Origin: DATDOR01 sp035512695 | Lineage (GTDB): Bacteria > Chloroflexota > Anaerolineae > Anaerolineales > JABWBV01 | NCBI GenBank assembly: GCA_035512695.1 | Contig: DATKDL010000146.1 | Location: 10,807-74,806, forward strand | Direction of reading: 5' to 3' | Length of the DNA stretch: 64,000 nucleotides | Shown: positions 35,015-43,223 of the stretch, in pieces | Position numbering within the stretch: position 1 is the stretch's first letter | How the letters are laid out: every line of letters begins with the position of its first letter | The notes under the pieces: generated by a model | What the model was told of the DNA's origin: nothing | Database searches by the model: none | What the model saw: the letters and a program-made list of their open reading frames with translations, nothing else | Program-made: the position numbers and the translations under genes

Positions 35015-35545
35015 TCAGCCGGAACAGAGGCCGTTGGCCGTGATGTAGTCCAGCATCGAAGCGGTTGATTCGATGTGCAGCGCGCCCGCCGTTGCCTGGC
35101 CGTCGATCAGCCCAAACACGGCATTGAGATTGGAATGCCGGCCTAACAGGGGGATCACGAGCGCCTCAACCCCCGAGAAATATTTGTAGATCGAGTGCAC
35201 CCGAACCGGCCGGTTGTACCGGATCTCCAACGCGACGACCGCATCACTTTCTTGATAGTAGCGATAGGTATCGTCCGACATTGTCAGAGAATCCCAGTTT
35301 TTCCTGCCGGACAGGGCCTGGTTTACAAATCCGTTCAAGGCTTCAAGATGGGGAGAATTCTGCCCGATCGGCTCCCGGCTGCCCCGGCAGTAGATGGTGG
35401 CTTCCGCCGCAGCTTCGGAAAATGTCGGGATGAACCACAGCGGGTCTTCCGTGCTCATGGAGATGATCCCGTAACCCGCTGCAACGACGAATACGACGAC
35501 TGTACCCAGCAGCCCCATCAGCGAGGGCTGGTTCTGCTCGTACAT
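35015..35545 (-). CDS. Membrane-anchored protein of unknown function, paralog of 34344-34877
   Basis: The 176-aa protein starts at MYEQNQPSLMGLLG, preceded by AAGGAGGTCGTT. An in-frame extension to 35593 has no such site. One membrane helix (about 9-29) is followed by a region matching the neighbour: TEDPLWFIPTF, IYCRGS, LTMSDDTYRYYQ and VIPLLGRHSNLNAVFG. No catalytic signature is visible. The tandem copies share about half of the visible residues. It lies 3' of the four M23 lipoproteins. Confidence 0.76.
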   Translation of the reverse strand: MYEQNQPSLMGLLGTVVVFVVAAGYGIISMSTEDPLWFIPTFSEAAAEATIYCRGSREPIGQNSPHLEALNGFVNQALSGRKNWDSLTMSDDTYRYYQESDAVVALEIRYNRPVRVHSIYKYFSGVEALVIPLLGRHSNLNAVFGLIDGQATAGALHIESTASMLDYITANGLCSG

Positions 35546-35588
35546 AACGACCTCCTTGTGTATGGATCCTCGTGTTCTCCAACTCCGC

Positions 35589-35637
35589 TTCACTTTCCGG
35601 GAACACTGCAGGTGGCCTAAGCCTGCAGGAAAGTGAA
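35589..35637. terminator. Bulged hairpin after the M23 lipoprotein cluster
   Basis: TTCACTTTC pairs with GAAAGTGAA, and an inner CTGCAGG/CCTGCAG stem continues after a bulge on one side. It lies between the end of the lipoprotein array (35732) and the following gene, at a position fitting transcription end or a leader structure. No U-run follows on the minus strand. Confidence 0.4.
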
Positions 35638-35731
35638 ATGAATGTTGAATATTTATTGAATTATCGCATGAAAGAAGGGAAAAGTCAAATACTTATTTGA
35701 AAATATTAATTTTTCTTATCGCGGGCATGCT

Positions 35732-37210
35732 TCATTGCCCGGAAACGACCCGGCTTTCCAAATTCGAGCACTCGCACGCCCGGATGATCTGGTTGCCGCG
35801 TACGAGCAGCCCCAGGTACGCGGTTGCGCCGTCCTGGGCAACCCAGCCTTCCAGGTTGAAGGGGAGTACACCGGAACCGGCGAGGATCCATTCCCCGTTG
35901 TATTTGCGGGCGATGTGGATGTGCGTGCCGGTCGATGTGCCGCCTTCGCAGGAGGGATGGCCGACCGGATCCCCGCGCTGAAGATGATCCCCGACGCGGA
36001 CGCGGTCCTCGGTTGCAATATGCAGAAAAAAGATCGCCCAGCCGGTGCGCTCGTCGCCATCGAGGTCCAGATCGAGCACGGCGATCCCGGGCTGCGAACG
36101 GACGATCAACCCCTCCGCCGGGGCGGTGACCCAATCGCTCGACTCGAAACAGCCCTGGGTCGTGCTCGGCGGAGCGAAATCCAGCCCGGCAAACGGGGCG
36201 CCCTTTCCCCATCCGGTGTGGGGTCCGCCTGTGTAGGTCCAGGGTTTACGCGGTTCGAAAGGCAGGAAAAGCTCGGGCTGCGTCAGGCTGCCGGGGATAT
36301 GCGGCTCATCCGACTCCCAGGGGTCGCCGAAATATGCCTGGTACACGGCGGCCAGGCCATCGGGGCCGATCGCCCGGTGATATGGATCCGGTAGGTGCAG
36401 CCGGGAGAAATAGTGCTGCAGTGAAACGGTCGCGGCGTTCTGCCATGGGTCCGGTCGTTCGAGCGCTCCTCCGATCAAATCGAAGGAGAGCAGCTTGCCG
36501 ATCCGCCAGCTATAGTAGCCGTTGTTCAGGAGGTTGGCTGCCCAGACGAGCTGTAGATAAAGCCCCTGGTTGGATGTACCGCGATATCCGAGCAGGTCCG
36601 AGTCCACGTTTACAGGCGGTACCGGATCGCTCAGCGCCCGGGTTTGATACTCGAGCAGGGCCAGGAGCAGCCGCGGGTCGACGCTGAAATTGATCGCCAC
36701 CTGGTCGACGATTTCGCCGCCGAAACGGTTTTGTCCCCCGATGAAAGCGACCTGCCCTTTCAGCCAACCCGGCTGCTGCAGGACGAATGTCCCGGTGTCG
36801 AACCTGCTGGCGGACGGCCCGTTGACGAACCGCCAATCCGGCAGGATCCGATAGGGTGAGCCCCACAGCGGCAGATAATAGATCGGGATCTGCATCGGCA
36901 TTCCCGGGGGCATCGTGGTCGCATCGAGCGGGATGACCGGGTTCGCTTCCCGGATCTCGGCGACCGAGGTGTTGAACCGGGCTGCCAGCGCATCCAAAGT
37001 GTCTCCGGGTTGGGCGGTATATTCGACCAGTTCCCCCGGGGCATAGCGCGGCCGGGTCGGGAATGGAGAAGGCTCCGGAAACGGGGTCGTCGTCTCGGTC
37101 GGCGCCGGCTCAGGTGATTCTTCGTCCGGAGCCGGCATTTCCGCGGCAGGTGTGCAGCCGCCGATAAGGACGGCTGCCAGCCAAATATACAGCGATAATC
37201 TTCTATTCAT
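35732..37210 (-). CDS. LysM/M23-type peptidase lipoprotein (paralog 1 of 4)
   Basis: The 492-aa lipoprotein (lipobox VLIGGC) has a LysM-type segment (EYTAQPGDTLDALAARFN). A helical mid-domain with NFSVDPRLLLALLEYQT follows, reminiscent of muramidase-like folds. The C-terminal M23-like beta domain has GGPH, LDFAPP, FLHIA and THIHIARKYNGEW. The D and HxH zinc ligands are conserved, but the first His lies 13 residues before the Asp, not four. It may cleave peptidoglycan cross-links outside the cell. It is the last gene of the tandem array. Confidence 0.82.
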   Translation of the reverse strand: MNRRLSLYIWLAAVLIGGCTPAAEMPAPDEESPEPAPTETTTPFPEPSPFPTRPRYAPGELVEYTAQPGDTLDALAARFNTSVAEIREANPVIPLDATTMPPGMPMQIPIYYLPLWGSPYRILPDWRFVNGPSASRFDTGTFVLQQPGWLKGQVAFIGGQNRFGGEIVDQVAINFSVDPRLLLALLEYQTRALSDPVPPVNVDSDLLGYRGTSNQGLYLQLVWAANLLNNGYYSWRIGKLLSFDLIGGALERPDPWQNAATVSLQHYFSRLHLPDPYHRAIGPDGLAAVYQAYFGDPWESDEPHIPGSLTQPELFLPFEPRKPWTYTGGPHTGWGKGAPFAGLDFAPPSTTQGCFESSDWVTAPAEGLIVRSQPGIAVLDLDLDGDERTGWAIFFLHIATEDRVRVGDHLQRGDPVGHPSCEGGTSTGTHIHIARKYNGEWILAGSGVLPFNLEGWVAQDGATAYLGLLVRGNQIIRACECSNLESRVVSGQ

Positions 37211-38780
37211 TCGTGATCCAACTCACACGCCAACTGCAGACACAGGCGATAAGGACGGTACCGTCGCGTGTCAGCGTGCCCTCGTATGGCGCCGGCCCGT
37301 CGACGGCGATCCAGCCGCCCAAATTGAACGGCAGCGGCCCCGTTCCGGCCGCGATCCATTCGCCGTTCAGCTTGCGAACGATATGCAGGTGCGTCCCGAG
37401 CGCCCGTCCCCCCTCGCAAGACGGCTGCCCGAGCCGCTCTCCGGTCTGCAGATAGCGGCCCACTTCCGCCCTTCCTTCAGCGCCGACGTGCAGGTACATG
37501 ATCACCCAGCCGGTGGTCTCGTCCCCGTCCCCATCCAGGTCCTGGATCAGCAGCCCGTACTCGGACCGGACGACCAACCCGTCCGCGGCGGCGACGACCC
37601 AGGCCGGGGTCGGCTGGCAGCCGGGTTCGGCGCTGGCCGGTGCGAAATCCAGCGCTGCCGCTGGTCCGTTCTTTTCGTACGCCGCATGCGGCCCGCCGGT
37701 GTAGCTCCAGACCAAGCCCGGCTCGAACGGCAGCGTCATGGGCGGTTGGACCGCCCCGTCGGGGATCGTAACCCGCGCGCGGCCCCACGGATCGCCGAAC
37801 ATCGCCTCGAAGGTGGCCGGAAACCCGGTCTCCGGATTGAGCGCCGTCCGAAAACCGTCCGCATCATAAAGCAATGCGAACAAACGGTACAGGGCCGCCG
37901 TGCCGGCGTTCAGACGGGGGTTCAGCCGGACAACGGACCCGTCTTGCAGTGTGACCTCTGTCAGTGTCCCGAGACGCCAACCGTAATACCCGACCGAAAG
38001 TTCATGCACGCCCCAAATCAGCTGTCCGTAAAGATCGAACCGCAGGGTGAAATCCGCCCCGAGATAGGGCTCCGGGTTTTCGGCCGGGCCCAGGACGCAG
38101 CGGCATTGGTATTCGAGCAGCGCGAGCAGCAAGCGCGGGTTGGCGCTGTTCTCGATCGACACGAGATCGACGATATCGGCTGCCGTATTCCAGGCATTAA
38201 GCATCAAATATTGCCGGTGACCGGCCAGAAATCCACCGGCCTCTTCTAGATAGGCGGTGACGTTGAAATCACGAGCGGCGGCGGAGAAGATGATCTCACT
38301 GTCGGGGAGTAGCCGGACGGCCGGACCATGGACATCCAACCCGGGTGGGATCCACAACGCCGTTCCGGTAGGCAGCAGCCGGTTCGGGTCGAAACCGATA
38401 CCCGCTTCCGCACCGGCATCCGCCGGCGGACAAAAGGTTTCGACCGGCTCGTAACATCGCAGATCCAGCGGTTTTCCGCCGAAGCGGGCCGCAACGACCT
38501 GGAAGGTATCCCCCGGCTGGCTGAGATACAAGTTGGCCGGCGGCGTGCGGGTGGCCTGTGGAGCGGCCGGATGGTCTTCGGGTTGTGTCGGAGCCGGCAC
38601 GGTCTCGAGCGGAATGACGGGTGTCGGGCTTGCAACCGGCGCAGCCGGCGTGAACGGATCGACAGGAGAGACCAGAGCCGCTGTAGGCGGAGCGCAGCCG
38701 TTCAGGATCGCCCCTAGAAAGGCGCAGCCCGCCGCCAGCCGCATACGGCGATCTTTCCCCCGGGACTTTGATGCCATCAA
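37203..38780 (-). CDS. LysM/M23-type peptidase lipoprotein (paralog 2 of 4)
   Basis: The 525-aa lipoprotein (lipobox AILNGC) is built like its neighbours but more divergent. The LysM-like part (LYLSQPGDTFQVVAARF) carries an insertion with two extra Cys. The middle reads SANPRLLLALLEYQC, and the M23 part has GGPHAAYEK, ALDFAPA and GTHLHIVRKLNGEW. The zinc ligand pattern is retained. It starts at ATG 38780, overlapping the end of paralog 3 by four bases, and its own stop overlaps paralog 1, so the array is probably one mRNA. Confidence 0.8.
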   Translation of the reverse strand: MMASKSRGKDRRMRLAAGCAFLGAILNGCAPPTAALVSPVDPFTPAAPVASPTPVIPLETVPAPTQPEDHPAAPQATRTPPANLYLSQPGDTFQVVAARFGGKPLDLRCYEPVETFCPPADAGAEAGIGFDPNRLLPTGTALWIPPGLDVHGPAVRLLPDSEIIFSAAARDFNVTAYLEEAGGFLAGHRQYLMLNAWNTAADIVDLVSIENSANPRLLLALLEYQCRCVLGPAENPEPYLGADFTLRFDLYGQLIWGVHELSVGYYGWRLGTLTEVTLQDGSVVRLNPRLNAGTAALYRLFALLYDADGFRTALNPETGFPATFEAMFGDPWGRARVTIPDGAVQPPMTLPFEPGLVWSYTGGPHAAYEKNGPAAALDFAPASAEPGCQPTPAWVVAAADGLVVRSEYGLLIQDLDGDGDETTGWVIMYLHVGAEGRAEVGRYLQTGERLGQPSCEGGRALGTHLHIVRKLNGEWIAAGTGPLPFNLGGWIAVDGPAPYEGTLTRDGTVLIACVCSWRVSWITNE

Positions 38781-40369
38781 TTATCCCGCGTGACCAGCGT
38801 GCTGGCGGTTCCGAGCTGGTTTGCCTTGATCACGACATCGCCGCGCGTCAACGTGCCTTCGTACGGCGCCGATCCCGCACCGACAACCCATCCGCTCAGA
38901 TTGAACGGGATCGAGCCCCCAGCTAACATCCACTCCCCGTTGTATTTGCGGGCGATGTGAATATGAGTCCCGGTCGAAAAGCCGCCTTCGCAGGACGGAC
39001 GGCCCAGGAACTGCCCGGTCGAGACCCACGTTCCGGTCTCAAGCTTGTTTTCGGATGCCAGATGCAGGTATACCAGCACCCAGCCGGTGCTTTCGTTTCC
39101 GTCCCCGTCCAGGTCGAGCACCAGGACGCCCTCCGCTGTACGCACGACGACACCCGGTGCGGCGGCCGTCACCCATTCATCGGATGGAACGCAGCCGGGT
39201 TCCGTCGCTGAAGGGGCAAAATCGATCGCAGCCATGGCGCCGGTACGACCCCAGGCGCCGTGCGGACCGCCGGAAAAGCTCCAGGTCGATCCCATTTCAA
39301 ATGGCAGGATCATTTCAGGCTGGTCGAGGGTGTTTGGAAACATTGGTTCGAAGACGGCAGCCCGATCCCAGGGGTTGCCGAACATCCCGGCGTGCAGTGC
39401 GGCGAAACCGGTATCGGGATGGGTGGCTGCCAACCAGTCCGTGGAACTGAGCACCTGGGCGAAAAAGTACATGATGGCCACGCTGCCGGCGTTGAGATCC
39501 GGCGCCAGCCGGGCGAGCGCCCCGTCCGTAAAAATGACGTCGGTCAGCAAACCTTCCCGCCAGCCGTAATAACCGACCGACAGATGACCGACCGCCCAGT
39601 TGAGCTGTGCGTAGAGTCCATCGCGGTTCGGATCGATCAGCCCCATCGGGTATTTTTCCTGCGTATCGTTGACCGGCTGGCCGTAAACCCAGCCCGCCCG
39701 GTACTGCAGCAGCGCCAGCAGGACTCGCGGGCTGATGCTGTTCGCGAGGGCGACCCGGTCAACGATTTCCGCCCCGTCCGTCCACCCGGTTCCCAGGTAC
39801 TGCCGGTAGGTCGCGAGATAACCGCCGGAGGCGGCGACGAAGCCGTGGGTGTCGAACAGCGCCGCCGACGGCGAATGGACCAGGTCGCTGTCCGGGACGA
39901 GCCGGGTGGCCGAGGTCGTGTTCGCTAACCTGCGCGGGATGATCAGCAGCTGGCCGGGACGGATGAGCCCGATCTCTGAAAAAGGGTCCGGAGAGGTGAT
40001 CTCAGCCGGCAGAACCGAAAACCGCACGGCGAGCGGGTAGATCGAATCTCCGGCCTGAGCGTTGTACAAATACGGCGTGTTGTCGATGATGACGGCGTCC
40101 GGCGGCGGTGTGGCGGTCGGTGGCAGGGTCGGCGAAGGCAGCGCTACGACATCGCCTGATGGCGCCGGAGACTCGAGAACCCCCTCATCGGGACCGGGAG
40201 TATTGGTCAGCCAGGTGATCGGCGCAGGGGTTGGCAGGTCGCCCGGCGGCGCCGTCAGCGGCAGGTTGCAGGCCAGCAGAGCAAGCAGAAGGGCAAACAA
40301 CGCCCACCGGATCGCCCACTTTCCACCCGCGCGGTTATCGTGAAATCTCGTTCTCTTCAAAGCGTCCAT
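38777..40369 (-). CDS. LysM/M23-type peptidase lipoprotein (paralog 3 of 4)
   Basis: The 530-aa lipoprotein (lipobox LLALLAC) has the LysM-like sequence YNAQAGDSIYPLAVRF, the middle motif SISPRLLLALLQYRA and a C-terminal M23 part. The M23 part shows GGPHGAWGRT, AIDFAPS, YLHLASE and THIHIARKYNGEW. Ligands match the array pattern. It overlaps paralog 4 at 40335-40369 by 35 bases, an unusually long overlap for a start with no strong own Shine-Dalgarno site, so reinitiation is likely. Confidence 0.8.
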   Translation of the reverse strand: MDALKRTRFHDNRAGGKWAIRWALFALLLALLACNLPLTAPPGDLPTPAPITWLTNTPGPDEGVLESPAPSGDVVALPSPTLPPTATPPPDAVIIDNTPYLYNAQAGDSIYPLAVRFSVLPAEITSPDPFSEIGLIRPGQLLIIPRRLANTTSATRLVPDSDLVHSPSAALFDTHGFVAASGGYLATYRQYLGTGWTDGAEIVDRVALANSISPRVLLALLQYRAGWVYGQPVNDTQEKYPMGLIDPNRDGLYAQLNWAVGHLSVGYYGWREGLLTDVIFTDGALARLAPDLNAGSVAIMYFFAQVLSSTDWLAATHPDTGFAALHAGMFGNPWDRAAVFEPMFPNTLDQPEMILPFEMGSTWSFSGGPHGAWGRTGAMAAIDFAPSATEPGCVPSDEWVTAAAPGVVVRTAEGVLVLDLDGDGNESTGWVLVYLHLASENKLETGTWVSTGQFLGRPSCEGGFSTGTHIHIARKYNGEWMLAGGSIPFNLSGWVVGAGSAPYEGTLTRGDVVIKANQLGTASTLVTRDN

Positions 40370-41870
40370 TCTCGGCGACCACCGATCGTTCCCCTTTGAT
40401 CAGCCAGCCGTTGTAATAAAAACCAACCCCGGTGGATGTCCAACCGTCCATGACAAAGGGGGTCTCCGGGCCGTCGGCGCTGATCCACTCGCCGTTGTAT
40501 TTACGGGCGATGTGCAGATGGGTTCCGGTGGAAAACCCGCCCTCACAGGACGGATGCCCGATCCGGTCTCCGGTGGTCAGCATCTCGCCGGAGTCCACCC
40601 GCCCGCGCGTTTCAATGTGCATATATAAGATGACCCAGCCGGTCTGTTCGTTTCCGTCGCCATCCAGATCCTGGACAACGCGCCCTTTCCCCGAGCGGAC
40701 GATCAGGCCGTCCGCGATAGCGGTGACCCAGGCGTTGCTCTGGACGCATCCCAGCGCTTCCCCGGGAGGTGCAAAATCGAGCGCGGCCCAGGCCGACCCG
40801 TCGCCCCAACCGCCGTGCGGGCCGCCTGTGAAGAACCAGCTCACATTGCGTTCGAACGGCAGCTGAAAATCCGGTTGGGCGAGCCCGTCCGGGATCAGCG
40901 GCTCGACGGGGAATATAAAAGGATAACCGAAAAACGACCGGTATGTGGCGAACAGCCCCCCTTCGCTGATCGCTTCCGTCCAGGCGGCATGACCGTGCAG
41001 CCGAGAAAAGAAATACTGGACCCCGACCGTCCCGGCGTTGATCGTCGGATCGACCGGGACCAGGGATCCGTCGGTCAGGATGTAGGCCGAAAGAGACCCG
41101 ACCCGCCAGAGATAGTATCCCCGGTTCAGGTTGTCGGCCGCCCAGGCGAGCTGTCGGTAGAGGCCCTGGCGGAAACCGTCGACCAGCCCCATCGGGTAAG
41201 TGCGTTCGGAAGGGTTCGACCGCGTCACCCAGCCGGATTGATATTCGATCAACGCCAGCAGCAGGCGGGGATTGACCGAGAAATCGCGGGCGATCTCCGC
41301 GACGATTTCAGACCCGCTCATCGGAGCGCCGTCGACCTCCTCCATGTAACCTGCCAAAAACCCCCCTGCAGATTCGATGAAGGCTGTAGAGTCGAACCCG
41401 ATCGCAGATGGACCGTTGACCAGCTCCGAATCCGGAACGATCTTGAATCCCGGACCGGTCGCAAGCGGGGCCGGAGCCGGGATGACGAGGACCTGCCCGA
41501 CCTCGAGAAGATCCGGGTTCTCCAGATCGTTTTGAGCGATGATCTGTTCGATGGTGACCCCGTAGCGTTGAGCGATCCGGAGCAACGTATCTCCCGGTTG
41601 GACCGTGTATAAATCACTTTCTTCCCGTAGCGGGGGCAGCTCCGCCGGGGGATTGGGAGTCGGCGTGTCGTACACGACCTCCGTGTCCTGGGCGCCCGGC
41701 ATAAAGGGGGTGGCAGAAATCGAATAGTCGGGTGTGTCCGTGGACGAAATGGAAGGCCCAAGCGCCCACGGGGCAGAACTGTCCGGTGCGGGTTGAATGC
41801 AGCCGGCCAGGGCCAGGATGAACAGCGCGGGCAGTGCGCGCCGCGGCGGGCCTGGAATGCGAATCGACAT
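40335..41870 (-). CDS. LysM/M23-type peptidase lipoprotein (paralog 4 of 4, first in the operon)
   Basis: The 511-aa lipoprotein (lipobox ILALAGC) has the best LysM in the array: YTVQPGDTLLRIAQRYGVT. The middle motif is FSVNPRLLLALIEYQSGW. The M23 part has GGPHGGWGDG, ALDFAPP, YMHIETR and THLHIARKYNGEW. The zinc ligands are candidates as in the others. It is transcriptionally first, only 12 bases after the small lipoprotein ending at 41883. A TAGAAT box lies nine bases before the start, so it may have its own promoter. Confidence 0.82.
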   Translation of the reverse strand: MSIRIPGPPRRALPALFILALAGCIQPAPDSSAPWALGPSISSTDTPDYSISATPFMPGAQDTEVVYDTPTPNPPAELPPLREESDLYTVQPGDTLLRIAQRYGVTIEQIIAQNDLENPDLLEVGQVLVIPAPAPLATGPGFKIVPDSELVNGPSAIGFDSTAFIESAGGFLAGYMEEVDGAPMSGSEIVAEIARDFSVNPRLLLALIEYQSGWVTRSNPSERTYPMGLVDGFRQGLYRQLAWAADNLNRGYYLWRVGSLSAYILTDGSLVPVDPTINAGTVGVQYFFSRLHGHAAWTEAISEGGLFATYRSFFGYPFIFPVEPLIPDGLAQPDFQLPFERNVSWFFTGGPHGGWGDGSAWAALDFAPPGEALGCVQSNAWVTAIADGLIVRSGKGRVVQDLDGDGNEQTGWVILYMHIETRGRVDSGEMLTTGDRIGHPSCEGGFSTGTHLHIARKYNGEWISADGPETPFVMDGWTSTGVGFYYNGWLIKGERSVVAENGRFEENEISR

Positions 41871-41882
41871 GGCGGTAGAATT

Positions 41883-42239
41883 CTATCGCAGCGAGATCAC
41901 CACGCGCGTGCTTTCAAGATCGATGGCCGTGTACGCCGAAATCTCCAGGTGCAGGCTGTCGCGGCTGTGGACGAGGAAGACCCCCCCGACTCCTTCGCCG
42001 AGGCCCAGGTATGTCCAGCCGGCCTCCTCCAGTTGCTCCACGTAGAAGCGGTGGATTTCAGGCAGTGGCGCGCCGATCTCGTATTCGTAGAAACCGGTTT
42101 CTGAGGCGATCTCGACGGCGCCCGGCATGATCGGAATGTCCTGCCAGACCGCCGGTTCCGCCGGTGAAGTGGTACAGCCGGACGAGAGCATCAGCGACGG
42201 GAGAAGGATCGATACCAGGGTTAAACGGATGACGGACAT
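41883..42239 (-). CDS. Small lipoprotein of unknown function
   Basis: The 118-aa protein begins MSVIRLTLVSILLPSLMLSS and has a lipobox ending SSGC. The short outside domain has PIMPGAVEIASETGFYEYEI and a central region IHRFYVEQLEEAGWTYLG. This pattern (PxMPGA...Y...FY...) recurs in Anaerolineae lipoproteins, unnamed to my knowledge. The start overlaps the divergent thrB start codon in CATG, so there is no intergenic promoter space. It ends 12 bases before the M23 array and may lead it. Confidence 0.7.
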   Translation of the reverse strand: MSVIRLTLVSILLPSLMLSSGCTTSPAEPAVWQDIPIMPGAVEIASETGFYEYEIGAPLPEIHRFYVEQLEEAGWTYLGLGEGVGGVFLVHSRDSLHLEISAYTAIDLESTRVVISLR

Positions 42240-43212
42240 GCTCACATTATCAACCAGAACGACAATTCGCGTACCGGCAACGACGGCCAATTTGGGTCCC
42301 GGTTTCGACTGCCTGGGGCTGGCCCTCGATCTTCACAACGAATTCGCCTTCGAAATACTATCTGAGAATGAGGGGCAATTCGTCGAGTCCGAAGGCTTCG
42401 GCGCCGGGGTGCTCCCGGCGGACCGGACCAACCTCGTCGTCCGCGCGTTTAACGCCGTCTTCGAACGCCTGGAGGCTCCGGCTCCTGGATTGCGCCTGCG
42501 CGCCCGGAACAGGTTCCCGATCGGTTCCGGATTAGGCTCTTCCGGTTCGGCGATCGCTGCCGGTGTGCTCGCTGCGCTGCGTTTCGCCGGCGCAGGTCCG
42601 GATCGCCTTGACCCGGTTGCGATCGCCGTCGAAATCGAAGGGCACCCGGACAACGTCTCGGCAGCCTTTCTCGGCGGCTTGACGGTCAGCATCGTGGCGG
42701 GCGGACGGACCCGCTCGGTGAAAGCGCCGGTCGCGCCCGGGTGGCGGGTGGGGGTCGTGGTCCCGGAAATCGAGATCACGACGGCGGCGATGCGCGCCGC
42801 CTTACCGGACCGGGTGGCATTCACGGACGCCGTCTTCAACCTCGGCCGGACGGCCCTGGTCACCCTGGCGTTCTCCAAGGGGGAAACCGGGCTGCTCCGG
42901 GATGCAATGGAAGACCGGCTGCACCAGCCGGTCCGGCTACCGCTGATTCCGGGAGCGGTCGAAGCATTGGATGCGGCCCGTGGGACCGGTGCGGCGGCGT
43001 CGCTTTCGGGCGCCGGCCCGGGCTTGATCGCGTTTTCGACCGACGAGGATGCAGTTCGAGAGGCTGTCCGGAAAATGGAGGCGGTGTTTGCGGGCAGATC
43101 GATGAAAAGCTGGATGTGGGTGGGGAACATTTCGGAGCGGGGATGCGAGGAGGTGACAGTCACTGGGGGGAGTGAAAGTCATCGGGGGGGTGACAGTCAC
43201 CTGGGGGAGTGA
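42238..43212 (+). CDS. thrB: Homoserine kinase
   Basis: The 324-aa GHMP-family kinase phosphorylates homoserine for threonine synthesis. Motifs are VPATTANLGPGFDCLGLAL (N-terminal substrate region), PIGSGLGSSGSAIAAG (ATP loop) and ASLSGAGPGLIAF. The start is ATG 42238; earlier in-frame codons are inside the antisense lipoprotein. ATG 42229 is possible. The last 20 codons read through the short GTGACAGTCAC repeats at 43149-43223, giving a probably non-homologous tail. No thrC or thrA is in the window. Confidence 0.93.
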   Translation: MLTLSTRTTIRVPATTANLGPGFDCLGLALDLHNEFAFEILSENEGQFVESEGFGAGVLPADRTNLVVRAFNAVFERLEAPAPGLRLRARNRFPIGSGLGSSGSAIAAGVLAALRFAGAGPDRLDPVAIAVEIEGHPDNVSAAFLGGLTVSIVAGGRTRSVKAPVAPGWRVGVVVPEIEITTAAMRAALPDRVAFTDAVFNLGRTALVTLAFSKGETGLLRDAMEDRLHQPVRLPLIPGAVEALDAARGTGAAASLSGAGPGLIAFSTDEDAVREAVRKMEAVFAGRSMKSWMWVGNISERGCEEVTVTGGSESHRGGDSHLGE

Positions 43213-43223
43213 CTGTCACCTCC
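43149..43223. repeat. Short repeat cluster with GTGACAGTCAC units and 16-bp hairpin
   Basis: Four imperfect units of about 18 bases (GTGACAGTCAC, GTGAAAGTCAT, GTGACAGTCAC and the inverted GTGACTGTCAC) are separated by G-runs. The outer ends 43149-43164 and 43208-43223 pair over 16 bp. The convergent thrB and GDSL-hydrolase stops both lie inside it, so it likely terminates transcription from both sides. It resembles REP-like elements, but only this one is present in the window. Confidence 0.6.

Noticed and set aside
35732..41870. Assembly duplication artefact
   Set aside because: The four copies differ at most positions outside short conserved segments, so they are true paralogs.
43149..43223. 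CRISPR array
   Set aside because: Units are only about 18 bases and have no unique spacers of normal size.
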